From the NCBI RefSeq assembly GCF_001687665.2, contig NZ_CP016543.2:1240001-1304000 (forward strand): 64,000 bases of DNA, given 5' to 3'. The notes under the pieces were generated by a model. The model did no database searches, was not told the origin of the DNA, and saw nothing but the letters and a program-made list of their open reading frames with translations. Positions 29,053 to 37,858 of this stretch are shown piece by piece (positions within the stretch are counted from its first letter, which is position 1; every line of letters starts with the position of its first letter). A program made the position numbers and the translations under genes. Source of the DNA: Planococcus donghaensis. Its GTDB lineage: Bacteria; Bacillota; Bacilli; Bacillales_A; Planococcaceae.

Positions 29053-29658
29053 ATGATTATAGGATTAACAGGTAGTATTGCTAGCGGAAAAAGTACTGTA
29101 TCCGAAATGTTGAAAAACGAAGGCTATCCAATTATTGATGCGGACCTGGTAGCAAGATTAGTAGTCGAACCAGGTTCTGAAACACTTGAACAAATCAAGC
29201 AAGCATTTGGACCTGAAGTCATTAGTTCAGACGGTTCGATGAATCGGGCAAAAGTTGGAGAAATTATTTTTAATGATCCGGTTAGTCGAAAAACCTTAAA
29301 TGATATTATTCACCCAGCAATTCGGCAAGAAATGCTCAAGCAACGCTATGAATTGCTTGAGCAAGGATATAAAACAATTATTATGGATATCCCGCTATTA
29401 TTCGAAAGTCGTCTACAGTATTTAGTAGATAAAATCTTAGTCGTCAGCGTGACGGAAGAAAATCAATTTAAACGACTAGTTGAAAGAAATGGTTTTTCAG
29501 AAAAAGAAGCAAAAGCACGCATTAATTCACAGTTGCCAATGTCTGTGAAAGAAGATGGAGCAGATGCGGTTATTTACAACAACGGAACTCTTGAAGAAAC
29601 GAAACAACAATTAAGTCGGATTTTAGAAAATTGGCAAGCCACTTCTGAAAAAGAATAA
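29053..29658 (+). CDS. coaE: Dephospho-CoA kinase
   Basis: Last step of coenzyme A synthesis: phosphorylates the 3'-hydroxyl of dephospho-CoA. The 201-residue protein has the P-loop GLTGSIASGKST, then IIDADLVARLVVEPG, IHPAIRQEM, DIPLLFES and RNGFSEKEAKARINSQ. It starts nine bases after mutM with GAGG upstream. In B. subtilis an extra gene (ytaF) lies between mutM and coaE; it is absent here. Confidence 0.95.
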   Translation: MIIGLTGSIASGKSTVSEMLKNEGYPIIDADLVARLVVEPGSETLEQIKQAFGPEVISSDGSMNRAKVGEIIFNDPVSRKTLNDIIHPAIRQEMLKQRYELLEQGYKTIIMDIPLLFESRLQYLVDKILVVSVTEENQFKRLVERNGFSEKEAKARINSQLPMSVKEDGADAVIYNNGTLEETKQQLSRILENWQATSEKE

Positions 29659-29662
29659 AAGA

Positions 29663-29704
29663 TATGCTTTTTAAGGTTCTCTAAATAAGCAATTGTGTTA
29701 TACT
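29663..29704 (+). promoter_or_regulatory. gapB promoter region with CcpN-type operator
   Basis: TGTGTTATACT (29694-29704) matches the CcpN consensus TRTGHYATAYW at every position and overlaps the probable -10 TATACT. A weaker 9-of-11 match lies 31 bases upstream (29663-29673). In B. subtilis CcpN represses gapB; here the site is recognised by sequence only. Confidence 0.7.
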
Positions 29705-29758
29705 ATATTAGAAATTAAAAACATAAGTATAACTTAATTACAAACGGGGGATTCCTAC

Positions 29759-30778
29759 ATGACAGTTTCTATTGCAATTAACGGGTTTGGCCGTATTGGC
29801 CGTATGGTTTTCAGACAGGCGATAATGATGGATGACGTTACAATTACAGCAGTCAATGCCTCATATCCAGCTGAAACCCTTGCGCATTTGATTAAGTATG
29901 ACACAAATCACGGCACCTTCTTAGGTGACGTATCTTCAGAAGAAGATGCATTAATTGTTAACGGGAAACGAGTGCAGTTAGTAAGTGAACGCGACCCTTT
30001 GAATCTGCCATGGCGAGAAATGGGCATTGACATCGTAATCGAAGCGACTGGAAAGTTCAATTCGCGTGAAAAAGCGGCTCTTCATTTGGAAGCGGGAGCT
30101 AAAAAAGTAATCCTTACAGCACCAGGTAAACAAGAAGATATCACAATTGTTATGGGTGTAAATGATGACAAGTTAGATATTGAACATCACGACGTAATTT
30201 CAAATGCGAGTTGTACAACAAACTGTTTAGCGCCTGTCGTAAAAGTGTTGAATGATAGATTTGGTATTGAAAACGGTTTAATGACAACCATCCATTCGTA
30301 CACAAACGACCAACAAAACTTGGACAATCCGCACAAAGATCTTCGTCGTGCTCGTGCTTGTGCTCAATCGATTATTCCCACTTCTACGGGTGCCGCGAAA
30401 GCGCTGTCATTAGTGCTGCCAGAATTGCAAGGGAAACTTCATGGCATGGCATTAAGAGTGCCAACCCCGAATGTATCGTTAGTTGACTTGGTTGTCGACT
30501 TAGAGACAGCGGTTACAATTGAAGACGTGAATCATGCTTTTGAAGAAGCATCGCAAAATAGTTTAGAAGGAATTTTAGGATTTACAATGGAGCCGTTGGT
30601 TTCAGTTGATTTTAACAGCAATCCGCAATCAGCCATTGTGGATGGTTTATCAACGATGGTGATTGGAGAACGAAAAGTGAAAGTGTTAGCTTGGTACGAT
30701 AATGAATGGGGCTATTCCGCACGTGTCATTGATTTAACGAAAAAAGTAGCAAATGCGTTAGTGCTAGTATCAAAATAA
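29759..30778 (+). CDS. gapB: Gluconeogenic glyceraldehyde-3-phosphate dehydrogenase GapB
   Basis: NADP-preferring GAPDH that works towards glucose synthesis. The 339-residue product has the NAD-binding GFGRIGR, catalytic Cys in SNASCTTNCLAPVVKVL, HSYTNDQQ, STGAAKALSLVLPEL and WYDNEWGYSAR. Assignment to GapB, not the glycolytic GapA, rests on position before speD/nrdR, the absence of a neighbouring cggR-pgk operon, and the CcpN-type operator. GGGGG precedes the ATG. Confidence 0.92.
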   Translation: MTVSIAINGFGRIGRMVFRQAIMMDDVTITAVNASYPAETLAHLIKYDTNHGTFLGDVSSEEDALIVNGKRVQLVSERDPLNLPWREMGIDIVIEATGKFNSREKAALHLEAGAKKVILTAPGKQEDITIVMGVNDDKLDIEHHDVISNASCTTNCLAPVVKVLNDRFGIENGLMTTIHSYTNDQQNLDNPHKDLRRARACAQSIIPTSTGAAKALSLVLPELQGKLHGMALRVPTPNVSLVDLVVDLETAVTIEDVNHAFEEASQNSLEGILGFTMEPLVSVDFNSNPQSAIVDGLSTMVIGERKVKVLAWYDNEWGYSARVIDLTKKVANALVLVSK

Positions 30779-30782
30779 AATA

Positions 30783-30826
30783 AAAACCCTATTTTCCGCT
30801 GTTTAAAGGGAAATATAGGGTTTTTC
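30783..30826 (+). terminator. Intrinsic terminator of gapB
   Basis: AAACCCTAT...TTTCC / GGGAAAT-ATAGGGTTT stem followed by TTTTTC, directly after the stop codon. It separates gapB from speD transcription. Confidence 0.85.
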
Positions 30827-30871
30827 TTATGGATTTTTTTGGGGGAATTCAGGAATAATAAGATATTATTA

Positions 30872-30900
30872 TTGCATTTACTATTAATACGTTTTATACT
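30872..30900 (+). promoter_or_regulatory. SigA-type promoter of speD
   Basis: TTGCAT, 17 bases, TATACT. It would start transcription near 30907, giving a leader of about 187 bases. Confidence 0.75.
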
Positions 30901-30906
30901 ATGAAT

Positions 30907-31093
30907 CGTAGTTGAAAAACGACTACCACTTCTGACTTTCCATCAAAGTAACTAGGAATTAGGAGCGTAAGATTTTTTATTCACATGACTGCTTAAAGGG
31001 TTAGGATCTCTTTGGACTAACTTTCCCCCGTGGTAGTCAACTTTGAATATTTTGCGCAAAAACCAAAATGATATCAAAGGGGGAAAACGAACC
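30907..31093 (+). ncRNA. Structured speD leader, candidate cis-regulatory RNA
   Basis: The leader can fold in alternative ways. GTAGTTG (30908-30914) pairs locally with CGACTAC (30920-30926). The overlapping GACTACCAC (30921-30929) instead pairs perfectly with distant GTGGTAGTC (31030-31038). TTTCCCCC (31022-31029), directly next to that distant strand, is complementary to GGGGGAAA (31079-31086), which is the speD ribosome-binding site. The second and third helices exclude each other unless they form a pseudoknot, so the layout fits a translational switch. I do not recognise a known riboswitch class. Function and ligand are inference; S-adenosylmethionine or a polyamine would be natural guesses. 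Confidence 0.6.
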
Positions 31094-31477
31094 ATGGAAA
31101 CAATGGGACGTCACGTAATTGCAGAACTTTGGCAGTGTGATTTTGACAAATTAAACGATATGGATTTTATCGAACAAACTTTTGTTGATGCAGCACTCAA
31201 ATCTGGAGCTGAAGTAAGAGAGGTAGCTTTTCATAAATTCGCACCACAAGGTGTTAGCGGAGTTGTGATTATCTCAGAATCTCACTTAACTATCCACAGT
31301 TTCCCAGAACACGGCTATGCGAGTGTAGATGTTTACACTTGCGGCGATCTTGATCCGACTATTGCAGCGGAATATATCGCAGAAGCACTAGGTTCAACAT
31401 CACGCGAGCTTGTAGAAATACCACGCGGTATGGGGCCAGTAAGTGTTGAAAAATCCAAAGTTTCAGTAACAGCATAA
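31094..31477 (+). CDS. speD: S-adenosylmethionine decarboxylase proenzyme
   Basis: Makes decarboxylated SAM for spermidine synthesis. The 127-residue class 1B proenzyme cleaves itself to give a pyruvoyl group. The cleavage Ser63 lies in [14 protein letters not shown], with catalytic His68 and Cys83 in VYTCGD at the positions known from the Thermotoga enzyme. The start [12 protein letters not shown] at 31094 follows GGGGG; the open frame extends 17 codons upstream into the leader, but those codons have no ribosome site and overlap the predicted RNA structure. It lies next to gapB as in B. subtilis, but has its own promoter. Confidence 0.95.
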   Translation: METMGRHVIAELWQCDFDKLNDMDFIEQTFVDAALKSGAEVREVAFHKFAPQGVSGVVIISESHLTIHSFPEHGYASVDVYTCGDLDPTIAAEYIAEALGSTSRELVEIPRGMGPVSVEKSKVSVTA

Positions 31478-31497
31478 TCCATTTAACAAAAACACGT

Positions 31498-31526
31498 AAG
31501 CAGAGGATAAAATCCTCTGCTTTTTC
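31498..31526 (+). terminator. Intrinsic terminator of speD
   Basis: Perfect AAGCAGAGGAT / ATCCTCTGCTT stem with a three-base loop and a T-run. Confidence 0.92.
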
Positions 31527-31590
31527 TATTTTTCTAAAGAATTTTTGTTATACTATATAGACCAGATAGAGAAGTTAGGGAGATGTCAAA

Positions 31591-32067
31591 ATGAAATGTC
31601 CAGCTTGCCAACATAACGGCACACGCGTTGTCGATTCAAGGCCAATAGACGAAATGAAGTCAATCAGAAGAAGAAGAGAATGCGAAGCTTGCGGATATCG
31701 CTTTACCACTTTTGAAAAAGTGGAAGAGATGCCACTGATTGTCGTCAAAAAAGATGGCTCGCGTGAAGAGTTCAGCCGCGAAAAAGTTTTACGTGGGTTA
31801 ATTCGTGCGTGTGAAAAGCGGCCAGTATCTCTAGAAGTGCTGGAAGAAGTTGTATTCACAATTGAAAAAGACCTTCGACGCGAAGGCAATCCAGAGGTAA
31901 AGTCTGAAGAAGTTGGGGAGTTGGTTATGAACCGACTAGCAACCATTGACGAAGTGGCTTATGTTCGATTTGCGTCAGTGTATCGTCAATTTAAAGACAT
32001 TACTGTTTTTATCGATGAACTTAAGGATTTATTAAATAAAGGACCAGAAGGCAAGAAAATCGATTGA
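31591..32067 (+). CDS. nrdR: Ribonucleotide reductase transcriptional repressor NrdR
   Basis: A 158-residue repressor that senses ATP/dATP and represses ribonucleotide reductase genes. The N-terminal zinc ribbon has C3, C6, C31 and C34 (MKCPAC ... CEACGYRF), followed by an ATP-cone domain ([27 protein letters not shown]). AGGGAG precedes the ATG. It leads the nrdR-dnaB-dnaI group, spaced 11 bases before dnaB. A TATACT box at 31550 may be its own -10. Confidence 0.96.
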   Translation: MKCPACQHNGTRVVDSRPIDEMKSIRRRRECEACGYRFTTFEKVEEMPLIVVKKDGSREEFSREKVLRGLIRACEKRPVSLEVLEEVVFTIEKDLRREGNPEVKSEEVGELVMNRLATIDEVAYVRFASVYRQFKDITVFIDELKDLLNKGPEGKKID

Positions 32068-32078
32068 GGTGGTGACTT

Positions 32079-33455
32079 ATGACTGCATATTATAAAGAGT
32101 TGCAGCCTGCTGATCCATATCGTATTCGGTTGCCTTATCCATTTTCCAATTATGATCGGCAGCTTTTGACGCTATTGTATCAACCGATGATTGGTGCAGA
32201 GGCAATCGCATTGTATTTAACTTTGTGGGCTGAAGGCGAAGCATCGCGTGAAGAAACAACTCATTATACGTTAATGAATACACTAGGAAATCCCATCGCC
32301 AAAATATTTGATGCGAGAATTCAACTTGAAGCTATTGGGTTGTTAAAAACTTATAGAAGTAATGAAGGCGAACGCTCATTTATTTATGAGTTGTGCCCCC
32401 CGCTTGATCCGAAAACATTTTTTATGGATCCTTTGTTGTCGATGTTCTTGTTTAGTAAAATTGGAGAATCCTCTTACCGAAGAGTGCGGAATCGCTTTTT
32501 AGTGTACACCGAAATTCCAACGGATTACGAAGAAGTATCTCGTACATTTACGGACATATTTCAACCAGTACATGCCAAAGCAGGCTATCCATCTGTCAAA
32601 AAAGATTTACAAGAACGCAAAAAAGGCAATTATGAAGCCGATTCGGAATTTGATTTCGATTTACTAAGACAGGGCTTATCCGAGCAGTTAGTGCCTAAAA
32701 AAGTGTTGACCGCCACCATTAAAGATTTCATTACGAAACTGTCTTATTTATATAGTTGGGGACCGCTAGAAATGCAAAAAGTCATTTTATTAGCCATTGA
32801 GGACGATTATAAATTGACGGTAGAAGGTTTGAAAAAGTCGGCATCTGAGTATTATAAACTAACGGTATCTACGACTGCACCACAACTTGTTCAAGTGCAT
32901 AAAACTGCTGAAAAACAAGAAGTCTCAACAGAAGCGCCGAAAACTAAACAAGACGAGTTACTCGTTTATTTAGAAACCGCTCCACCGATTCAAGTGTTGC
33001 GTGATATTGCCAATGGCAGTGAGCCGTTACCTGCTGATGTGGAGCTGGCCAATCAATTAGTCATTACGCATGGCATGAAGCCAGCGGTCGTTAATGTGCT
33101 ACTACAGTATGTATTATTGCGTACGGATATGAAGTTAACAAAAGCATATGTAGAAAAAATTGCTTCGCATTGGTTGCGAAAAAATGTCACCACCGCAAAA
33201 GAAGCGATGGAAATTGCGCGTGTCGAGCATACTCAATACATGAAGTGGAAATCAGAAGGATCTCCGACGACTGTAGCAAAACCATTTACGGGCAGTGGAA
33301 ACCGCAAGCCGGTGCGCGAAGAAAAGCTACCAGAATGGTTCCATAAAAAAGATCAAACAGCAGCTCCTAAAGTTGAACCGAAAAATGAAAGTTTAGAAGT
33401 AGAGAAACAAAAGCTCCTAGCAAAACTGGCGCTGAAGAAAGGAAAAGGTGGTTAA
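32079..33455 (+). CDS. dnaB: Replication initiation and membrane attachment protein DnaB
   Basis: A 458-residue Firmicutes-specific DnaB (not the helicase). With DnaD and DnaI it helps load the replicative helicase at oriC and at stalled forks. Two DnaB/DnaD-type domains are expected: an N-terminal winged-helix region (ADPYRIRLPYPFSNYDRQLLTLLYQPMIGAEAIALYL) and a C-terminal DDBH2-like region with YVEKIASHWLRKNVTTAKEAMEIAR. A basic, low-complexity tail follows. GAGGTGG precedes the ATG. The stop abuts the dnaI start with no spacer. Confidence 0.92.
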   Translation: MTAYYKELQPADPYRIRLPYPFSNYDRQLLTLLYQPMIGAEAIALYLTLWAEGEASREETTHYTLMNTLGNPIAKIFDARIQLEAIGLLKTYRSNEGERSFIYELCPPLDPKTFFMDPLLSMFLFSKIGESSYRRVRNRFLVYTEIPTDYEEVSRTFTDIFQPVHAKAGYPSVKKDLQERKKGNYEADSEFDFDLLRQGLSEQLVPKKVLTATIKDFITKLSYLYSWGPLEMQKVILLAIEDDYKLTVEGLKKSASEYYKLTVSTTAPQLVQVHKTAEKQEVSTEAPKTKQDELLVYLETAPPIQVLRDIANGSEPLPADVELANQLVITHGMKPAVVNVLLQYVLLRTDMKLTKAYVEKIASHWLRKNVTTAKEAMEIARVEHTQYMKWKSEGSPTTVAKPFTGSGNRKPVREEKLPEWFHKKDQTAAPKVEPKNESLEVEKQKLLAKLALKKGKGG

Positions 33456-34391
33456 ATGGAACCGATTCGCGAAACCTTAAAACGTGTGGTCAATGCGCCT
33501 GCTTTTTCTGAGCGTTATAGTGAAATGCGTAAAGAAGTGCTAGCGCATCCTGGCGTTCAAAAATTTCTTGAAGATCATTCAGAAGAAATCGATGCCCCAA
33601 CGATTGATCGCGGGCTCGGGAAATTGTATGAGTATATCGATCAATCCCACCACTGCAATAAATGTCCGAGCTTAGATACTTGTATTAATCATCTTAAAGG
33701 CTTTGAACCAAATTTAGTGTTAGAACGTGGAACAATCGGAATTTCTTATACAAAATGCCGCCTGAAAGAAGCGAATGATAACAAACGTCACGCTTCTTCA
33801 TTAATCCACAGCATGTATATGCCAAAAGAAGTGATGCAAGCAACGCTTTCAGGCTTTGATTTGGATGATAGCCGTATGGCTGCGTTCCGTGCTGTTGGAG
33901 ATTTCCTTGATCAAGCAACAGGACCTGACAATTTACCTGAAAAAGGATTGTATCTTTACGGGCAATTCGGTATCGGGAAATCGTATTTATTAAGCGCAGT
34001 GGCAAATGAACTGGCTGAAATCAATGTCAAATCCGTTCTGGTGTTTGTACCAGAATTTATGCGGGAAATGAAACAAGCAATTGGCGATCAAACTTTGCAA
34101 GAAAAAGTAGATTACGTGAAAAAAGCAGATGTTTTGATGCTAGACGATATTGGCGCTGAAGCGATGTCGAGCTGGACACGTGATGAAGTACTCGGCACCA
34201 TTTTGCATTACCGCATGTCAGAGAAATTGCCGACATTTATGTCTTCTAATTTTAGTTATTCGGAACTGGAATATCACTTAACATATTCACAGCGCGGCGA
34301 AAAAGAAGATTTAAAAGCAGCGCGTATTATGGAACGAATTCGCGCGTTAACTACGCCAGTAAAACTAGATGGTCGTAACCGACGAAATTAA
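33456..34391 (+). CDS. dnaI: Primosomal helicase loader DnaI
   Basis: An AAA+ ATPase of 311 residues that loads the DnaC helicase. The N-terminal helicase-binding domain carries Cys67, Cys70 and Cys76 (HHCNKCPSLDTC), the zinc site known in B. subtilis DnaI. The C-terminal AAA+ domain has Walker A GQFGIGKSY (about 169-177), Walker B ADVLMLDDIGAE and an arginine-finger-like ARIMERIRALTTP. The start codon directly follows the dnaB stop and uses AAAGGTGG inside dnaB. Confidence 0.95.
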   Translation: MEPIRETLKRVVNAPAFSERYSEMRKEVLAHPGVQKFLEDHSEEIDAPTIDRGLGKLYEYIDQSHHCNKCPSLDTCINHLKGFEPNLVLERGTIGISYTKCRLKEANDNKRHASSLIHSMYMPKEVMQATLSGFDLDDSRMAAFRAVGDFLDQATGPDNLPEKGLYLYGQFGIGKSYLLSAVANELAEINVKSVLVFVPEFMREMKQAIGDQTLQEKVDYVKKADVLMLDDIGAEAMSSWTRDEVLGTILHYRMSEKLPTFMSSNFSYSELEYHLTYSQRGEKEDLKAARIMERIRALTTPVKLDGRNRRN

Positions 34392-34402
34392 CCGCGGAAC
34401 TA

Positions 34403-34431
34403 TTGCCTTTTGGAACAATTCGGTTTATAGT
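34403..34431 (+). promoter_or_regulatory. SigA-type promoter of the thrS leader
   Basis: TTGCCT, 17 bases, TATAGT, about 30 bases upstream of the T-box stem I. Confidence 0.7.
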
Positions 34432-34458
34432 AATAACAATCGAACCAAGATTTTACAT

Positions 34459-34710
34459 GCTTTGACGAGGACATGAGTGGACATATACGACTTTCAGAGA
34501 GAGAAGCCTTGGCTGTGAGCTTCTTAAGTATCGTTTTTCCATTTACCCCCTTTGAGCAGCAGCTGTGAACAGTTTTCTAACTAGCAGCTGACGGTACCGG
34601 CCCGTTAGCCGATGCAGAGCTTCTTTCAAGATAGACTTGTCTATGTTGAAGTGAAGAAGGGTGGAACCACGAGCTAAAGCTTCGTCCCTTTTGGGATGGG
34701 GCTTTTTTCT
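34459..34710 (+). ncRNA. T-box leader of thrS (threonine)
   Basis: A tRNA-sensing antitermination leader. Stem I carries AGAGAG and CTGTGAG features. The T-box sequence AAGGGTGGAACCACGAG is at 34657-34673. The terminator GCTTCGTCCC / GGGATGGGGC with a T-run is at about 34679-34708. By hand folding, a threonine ACC triplet at 34545-34547 falls in the specifier-loop position. Uncharged tRNA-Thr is expected to pair with the specifier and the T-box and prevent termination. Specifier placement is less certain than the T-box itself. Confidence 0.9.
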
Positions 34711-34732
34711 GTGGAAAAAAAGAAAAGCGGAA

Positions 34733-34839
34733 ATGGCCGTTTTGCTCTGACAGGCATAAGGTGGACTTCCGAAGCGGCATGTTTTGGCCGCACAGGAAGG
34801 ACAGTTTATGACCCGAGGAGCAGGCCATTGCAGCTAGAC
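34733..34839 (+). repeat. Palindromic intergenic repeat, copy between T-box and thrS
   Basis: Family copy AAAAGCGG ... CAGCTAGACA with paired arms ATGGCC/GGCCAT, GCTC/GAGC, CATAAG/TTTATG, CTTCC/GGAAG and GCGGC/GCCGC. It lengthens the distance between the antitermination site and the thrS start by more than 100 bases. Confidence 0.85.
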
Positions 34840-34840
34840 A

Positions 34841-34892
34841 AGAATAAAGAAATGTCTACCAGACCCTGTGGTTTAGGCATTTCACTAGATTT
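34841..34892 (+). repeat. Degenerate remnant of the palindromic repeat
   Basis: A short tail resembling the end of the repeat (GGCATTTCACTAGAT versus GGTCATTGCAGCTAGAT) with a GAAATG / CATTTC inverted repeat. It looks like an internally deleted copy. Confidence 0.5.
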
Positions 34893-34912
34893 AATTAAAA
34901 GGAGAGATTGGC

Positions 34913-36841
34913 ATGGCAGACATGATTCAACTAAAGTTCCCTGATGGGGCAGTAAAAGAATTTGAGCAAGGCGTGACAACTGAAGAGATTGCACAATCGA
35001 TCAGCCCAGGATTACGCAAAAAAGCATTAGCTGGTAAAGTAGACGGCAAGTTAGTCGATTTGCGTACGCCGTTAACTGAAGATGGTGAAATCGCCATTGT
35101 GACACCAGAATCAGATGAAGCATTGGAAATTTTACGTCACAGTAGTGCGCATTTATTGGCTCAAGCGATCAAGCGCATGTACCCAGATGCAAAACTTGGC
35201 ATTGGTCCAGTGATCGAACATGGTTTTTATTACGACATCGACACAGAAACAGCGATCACTTCAGAAGACTTGCCGTTGATCGAAAAAGAAATGAAACAAA
35301 TCATTAACGAAAATGTTGAAGTTATTCGTCATGACGTAACTCGCGCAGAAGCACAAGAGCGGTTTGCAGCAATTGAAGATCCTTATAAATTAGAACTGCT
35401 TGAAGCGATTCCAGAAGGCGATCAAGTGTCAATTTATGAACAAGGCGACTTTTTCGATCTTTGCCGCGGCGTGCACGTGCCATCAACTGGTAAATTAAAA
35501 GAATTTAAATTGCTAAGTGTGGCTGGTGCCTATTGGAGAGGGAACAGTGATAACAAAATGCTTCAACGCATTTACGGAACTGCTTTTTTCAAAAAAGAAG
35601 ATTTAAAAGCGCATCTTGAAATGTTAGAAGAAGCAAAAGAACGCGATCACCGCAAAATCGGGAAAGAATTGAATTTATTCATGAACTCCCAAAAAGTTGG
35701 CCAAGGCTTGCCAATGTGGCTTCCAAAAGGCGCAACAATTCGTCGTATTATCGAGCGCTATATCGTGGATAAAGAAGAACGTTTAGGCTACGACCACGTG
35801 TACACTCCAGTAATGGGGAGCGTAGAATTGTATAAAACAAGTGGACATTGGGATCATTACCAAGAAGACATGTTCCCGGTAATGAAAATGGACAACGAGG
35901 AATTGGTATTGCGTCCTATGAACTGCCCGCATCACATGATGATTTTCAAACAAGGCATTCATTCGTATCGTCAAATGCCGGTTCGTATTGCCGAACTTGG
36001 TCTTATGCACCGTTATGAAATGTCAGGCGCATTATCAGGACTTCAACGTGTTCGTGGGATGACATTAAATGACGCGCATTTATTTGTTCGCCCAGACCAA
36101 ATAAAAGAAGAATTTAAACGTGTTGTTAATTTAATTGTGGAAGTTTATAAAGACTTTAATATCAACGATTATTCGTTCCGCTTGTCATACCGCGATCCAG
36201 AAGACAAAGAAAAATACTTTGATGACGATGCAATGTGGAATCGTGCACAAGCAATGTTAAAAGAAGCAATGGATGAATTGGATGTTGACTATATAGAAGT
36301 AGAAGGCGAAGCAGCATTTTACGGACCTAAAGTCGATGTTCAAGTGAAAACAGCTCTTGGCAAAGAAGAAACATTGTCGACTGTTCAACTAGACTTCCTA
36401 CTACCAGAGCGTTTTGACTTGTCGTATATCGGCGAAGATGGCAAACAGCATCGTCCAGTCGTTATTCACCGCGGAGTCGTTTCAACAATGGAGCGCTTTG
36501 TTGCATTCTTAATCGAAGAATACAAAGGGGCATTCCCGACATGGCTAGCACCCGTTCAAGTGGAACTGATTCCAGTATCGCTTGATGCGCATAGTGACTA
36601 TACAAAAGAACTTCAAGAAAAATTACAGTCTCACAAAATTCGCGTAGATATTGATGAGCGCGATGAGAAGTTAGGCTATAAGATTCGTGAAGCACAAATG
36701 CAAAAAGTACCGTACATGTTAGTGCTTGGCGATAAAGAATTAGAAGATGGTTCTGTAAATGTTCGTAAATACGGCGAGCAGAAATCAGAAAGCATGCCGT
36801 TTGAAGACTTTGTGAAACTGGTTCAAAGCGAACTTCGTTAA
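34913..36841 (+). CDS. thrS: Threonyl-tRNA synthetase
   Basis: A class II aminoacyl-tRNA synthetase of 642 residues. It has an N-terminal TGS domain (about 1-65) and an editing domain with [12 protein letters not shown] and [27 protein letters not shown]. The catalytic core has motif 2-type [13 protein letters not shown] and [24 protein letters not shown] and motif 3 near [22 protein letters not shown]. An anticodon-binding domain follows (about 540-642). AAGGAGAG precedes the ATG. It is controlled by the T-box upstream. B. subtilis places ytxB/ytxC before thrS; they are absent here. Confidence 0.97.
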   Translation: MADMIQLKFPDGAVKEFEQGVTTEEIAQSISPGLRKKALAGKVDGKLVDLRTPLTEDGEIAIVTPESDEALEILRHSSAHLLAQAIKRMYPDAKLGIGPVIEHGFYYDIDTETAITSEDLPLIEKEMKQIINENVEVIRHDVTRAEAQERFAAIEDPYKLELLEAIPEGDQVSIYEQGDFFDLCRGVHVPSTGKLKEFKLLSVAGAYWRGNSDNKMLQRIYGTAFFKKEDLKAHLEMLEEAKERDHRKIGKELNLFMNSQKVGQGLPMWLPKGATIRRIIERYIVDKEERLGYDHVYTPVMGSVELYKTSGHWDHYQEDMFPVMKMDNEELVLRPMNCPHHMMIFKQGIHSYRQMPVRIAELGLMHRYEMSGALSGLQRVRGMTLNDAHLFVRPDQIKEEFKRVVNLIVEVYKDFNINDYSFRLSYRDPEDKEKYFDDDAMWNRAQAMLKEAMDELDVDYIEVEGEAAFYGPKVDVQVKTALGKEETLSTVQLDFLLPERFDLSYIGEDGKQHRPVVIHRGVVSTMERFVAFLIEEYKGAFPTWLAPVQVELIPVSLDAHSDYTKELQEKLQSHKIRVDIDERDEKLGYKIREAQMQKVPYMLVLGDKELEDGSVNVRKYGEQKSESMPFEDFVKLVQSELR

Positions 36842-36846
36842 TCAGC

Positions 36847-36875
36847 TTGACAGTGTTTGCAACACATGATACTAT
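36847..36875 (+). promoter_or_regulatory. Strong SigA promoter of infC-rpmI-rplT
   Basis: Consensus TTGACA, 17 bases, TACTAT, five bases after the thrS stop codon. Confidence 0.85.
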
Positions 36876-36897
36876 GAATAAGGTTATAGAATACTTA

Positions 36898-37033
36898 TAT
36901 GTGCAAGCAGGAGCACCCGCTTCTCACCTGATCGACCGATTGTTGGCAGGTATACACGATTGACTTTTACACGCAGAAAGACGCGTGTTGTCATATTTGC
37001 GGGTGAACCTCTGTGGTTCACCCGCTTTTGTTT
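36898..37033 (+). ncRNA. Ribosomal protein L20 leader of infC operon
   Basis: A leader with GCAGGAGCACCCGC near its 5' part and a terminator GCGGGTGAACC / GGTTCACCCGC plus T-run at 36999-37033. The upstream ACCCGC (around 36917) can pair with GCGGGT of the terminator, giving the antiterminator/terminator switch known for Bacillales infC leaders, where L20 binds and promotes termination. Assigned by position, operon and this pairing. Confidence 0.82.
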
Positions 37034-37110
37034 TGATCGGAACCCTGTAAACCGGTTCGGCCGGTTCACACATTTAAGCTATTCGCGACACTATCCGGAG
37101 GTGGATTACT

Positions 37111-37629
37111 ATTAGCAAAGACATTAATGTAAATGACGGTATTCGTGCACGTGAGTTGCGAGTTATTGATCAAAACGGTGAACAACTTGGCATCAAAACA
37201 CGTATCGAAGCACTTGAAATTGCAGCTCGTGTCAACTTGGATCTTGTTCTTGTGGCTCCTCAAGCTAAGCCGCCGGTTGCTCGGATCATGGACCATGGTA
37301 AATTCAAGTTTGAGCAGCAAAAGAAAGATCGTGAAATCCGTAAAAATCAGAAAGTGATTGTCGTCAAAGAAGTACGCTTAAGCCCTTCAATTGACGATCA
37401 CGATTTCAACACGAAACTTCGCAATGCAATCAAGTTCCTTGAAAAAGGCGACAAAGTGAAAGCTTCTATTCGTTTTAAAGGCCGTGCGATTACGCACAAA
37501 GAAATTGGACAACGTGTACTTGAACGTTTCGCAGAAGCGTGCAAAGAAGTTGCGACAGTTGAGCAGCGCCCGAAAATGGATGGTCGCAGCATGTTCTTGA
37601 TGCTTGCACCAGTTAACGAAAAAGAATAA
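37111..37629 (+). CDS. infC: Translation initiation factor IF-3 with ATT start codon
   Basis: IF-3 prevents premature 70S joining and checks the start codon. The 172-residue protein matches the family over its whole length ([31 protein letters not shown] at the start, [24 protein letters not shown] and [19 protein letters not shown] later). No ATG, GTG or TTG lies near the expected start. The ATT at 37111 follows GGAGGTG by seven bases and restores full length. A rare ATT start is known for infC in E. coli and lets IF-3 limit its own synthesis. Starting at the GTG at 37156 would drop 15 conserved residues. Confidence 0.94.
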   Translation: MSKDINVNDGIRARELRVIDQNGEQLGIKTRIEALEIAARVNLDLVLVAPQAKPPVARIMDHGKFKFEQQKKDREIRKNQKVIVVKEVRLSPSIDDHDFNTKLRNAIKFLEKGDKVKASIRFKGRAITHKEIGQRVLERFAEACKEVATVEQRPKMDGRSMFLMLAPVNEKE

Positions 37630-37656
37630 GAGATCATTGTTTAGGAGGAATTCGAA

Positions 37657-37857
37657 ATGCCGAAAATGAAAAGCCATAGCGGTGCATCAAAACGTTTCAA
37701 AAAAACGGGTACTGGTAAAGTAAGACGCCACAGCTCACACACTAGCCACTTATTTGCAAACAAATCTACAAAACAAAAGCGTAAACTTCGCAAAGGGAAA
37801 CTTGTTTCTTCAGGCGACTTGAAACGCATCAAATCATTAATCTATAACATGAAATAA
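37657..37857 (+). CDS. rpmI: 50S ribosomal protein L35
   Basis: A 66-residue very basic ribosomal protein: [24 protein letters not shown] at the start and [22 protein letters not shown] later, full family length. AGGAGG precedes the ATG. It is the middle gene of infC-rpmI-rplT. Unusually, a 118-base palindromic repeat separates it from rplT. Confidence 0.97.
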   Translation: MPKMKSHSGASKRFKKTGTGKVRRHSSHTSHLFANKSTKQKRKLRKGKLVSSGDLKRIKSLIYNMK

Positions 37858-37858
37858 G

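Noticed and set aside
30907..31093. S-box SAM riboswitch upstream of speD
   Set aside because: The conserved S-box core sequences and four-way junction are not present; the leader has a different set of helices.
34696..34944. ORF between the thrS T-box terminator and thrS
   Set aside because: It translates the palindromic repeat, starts within the terminator and runs into thrS out of frame.
37133..37357. Alternative ORF covering the start of infC
   Set aside because: It is out of frame with the conserved IF-3 protein and has no ribosome site; the ATT start of infC explains the region.
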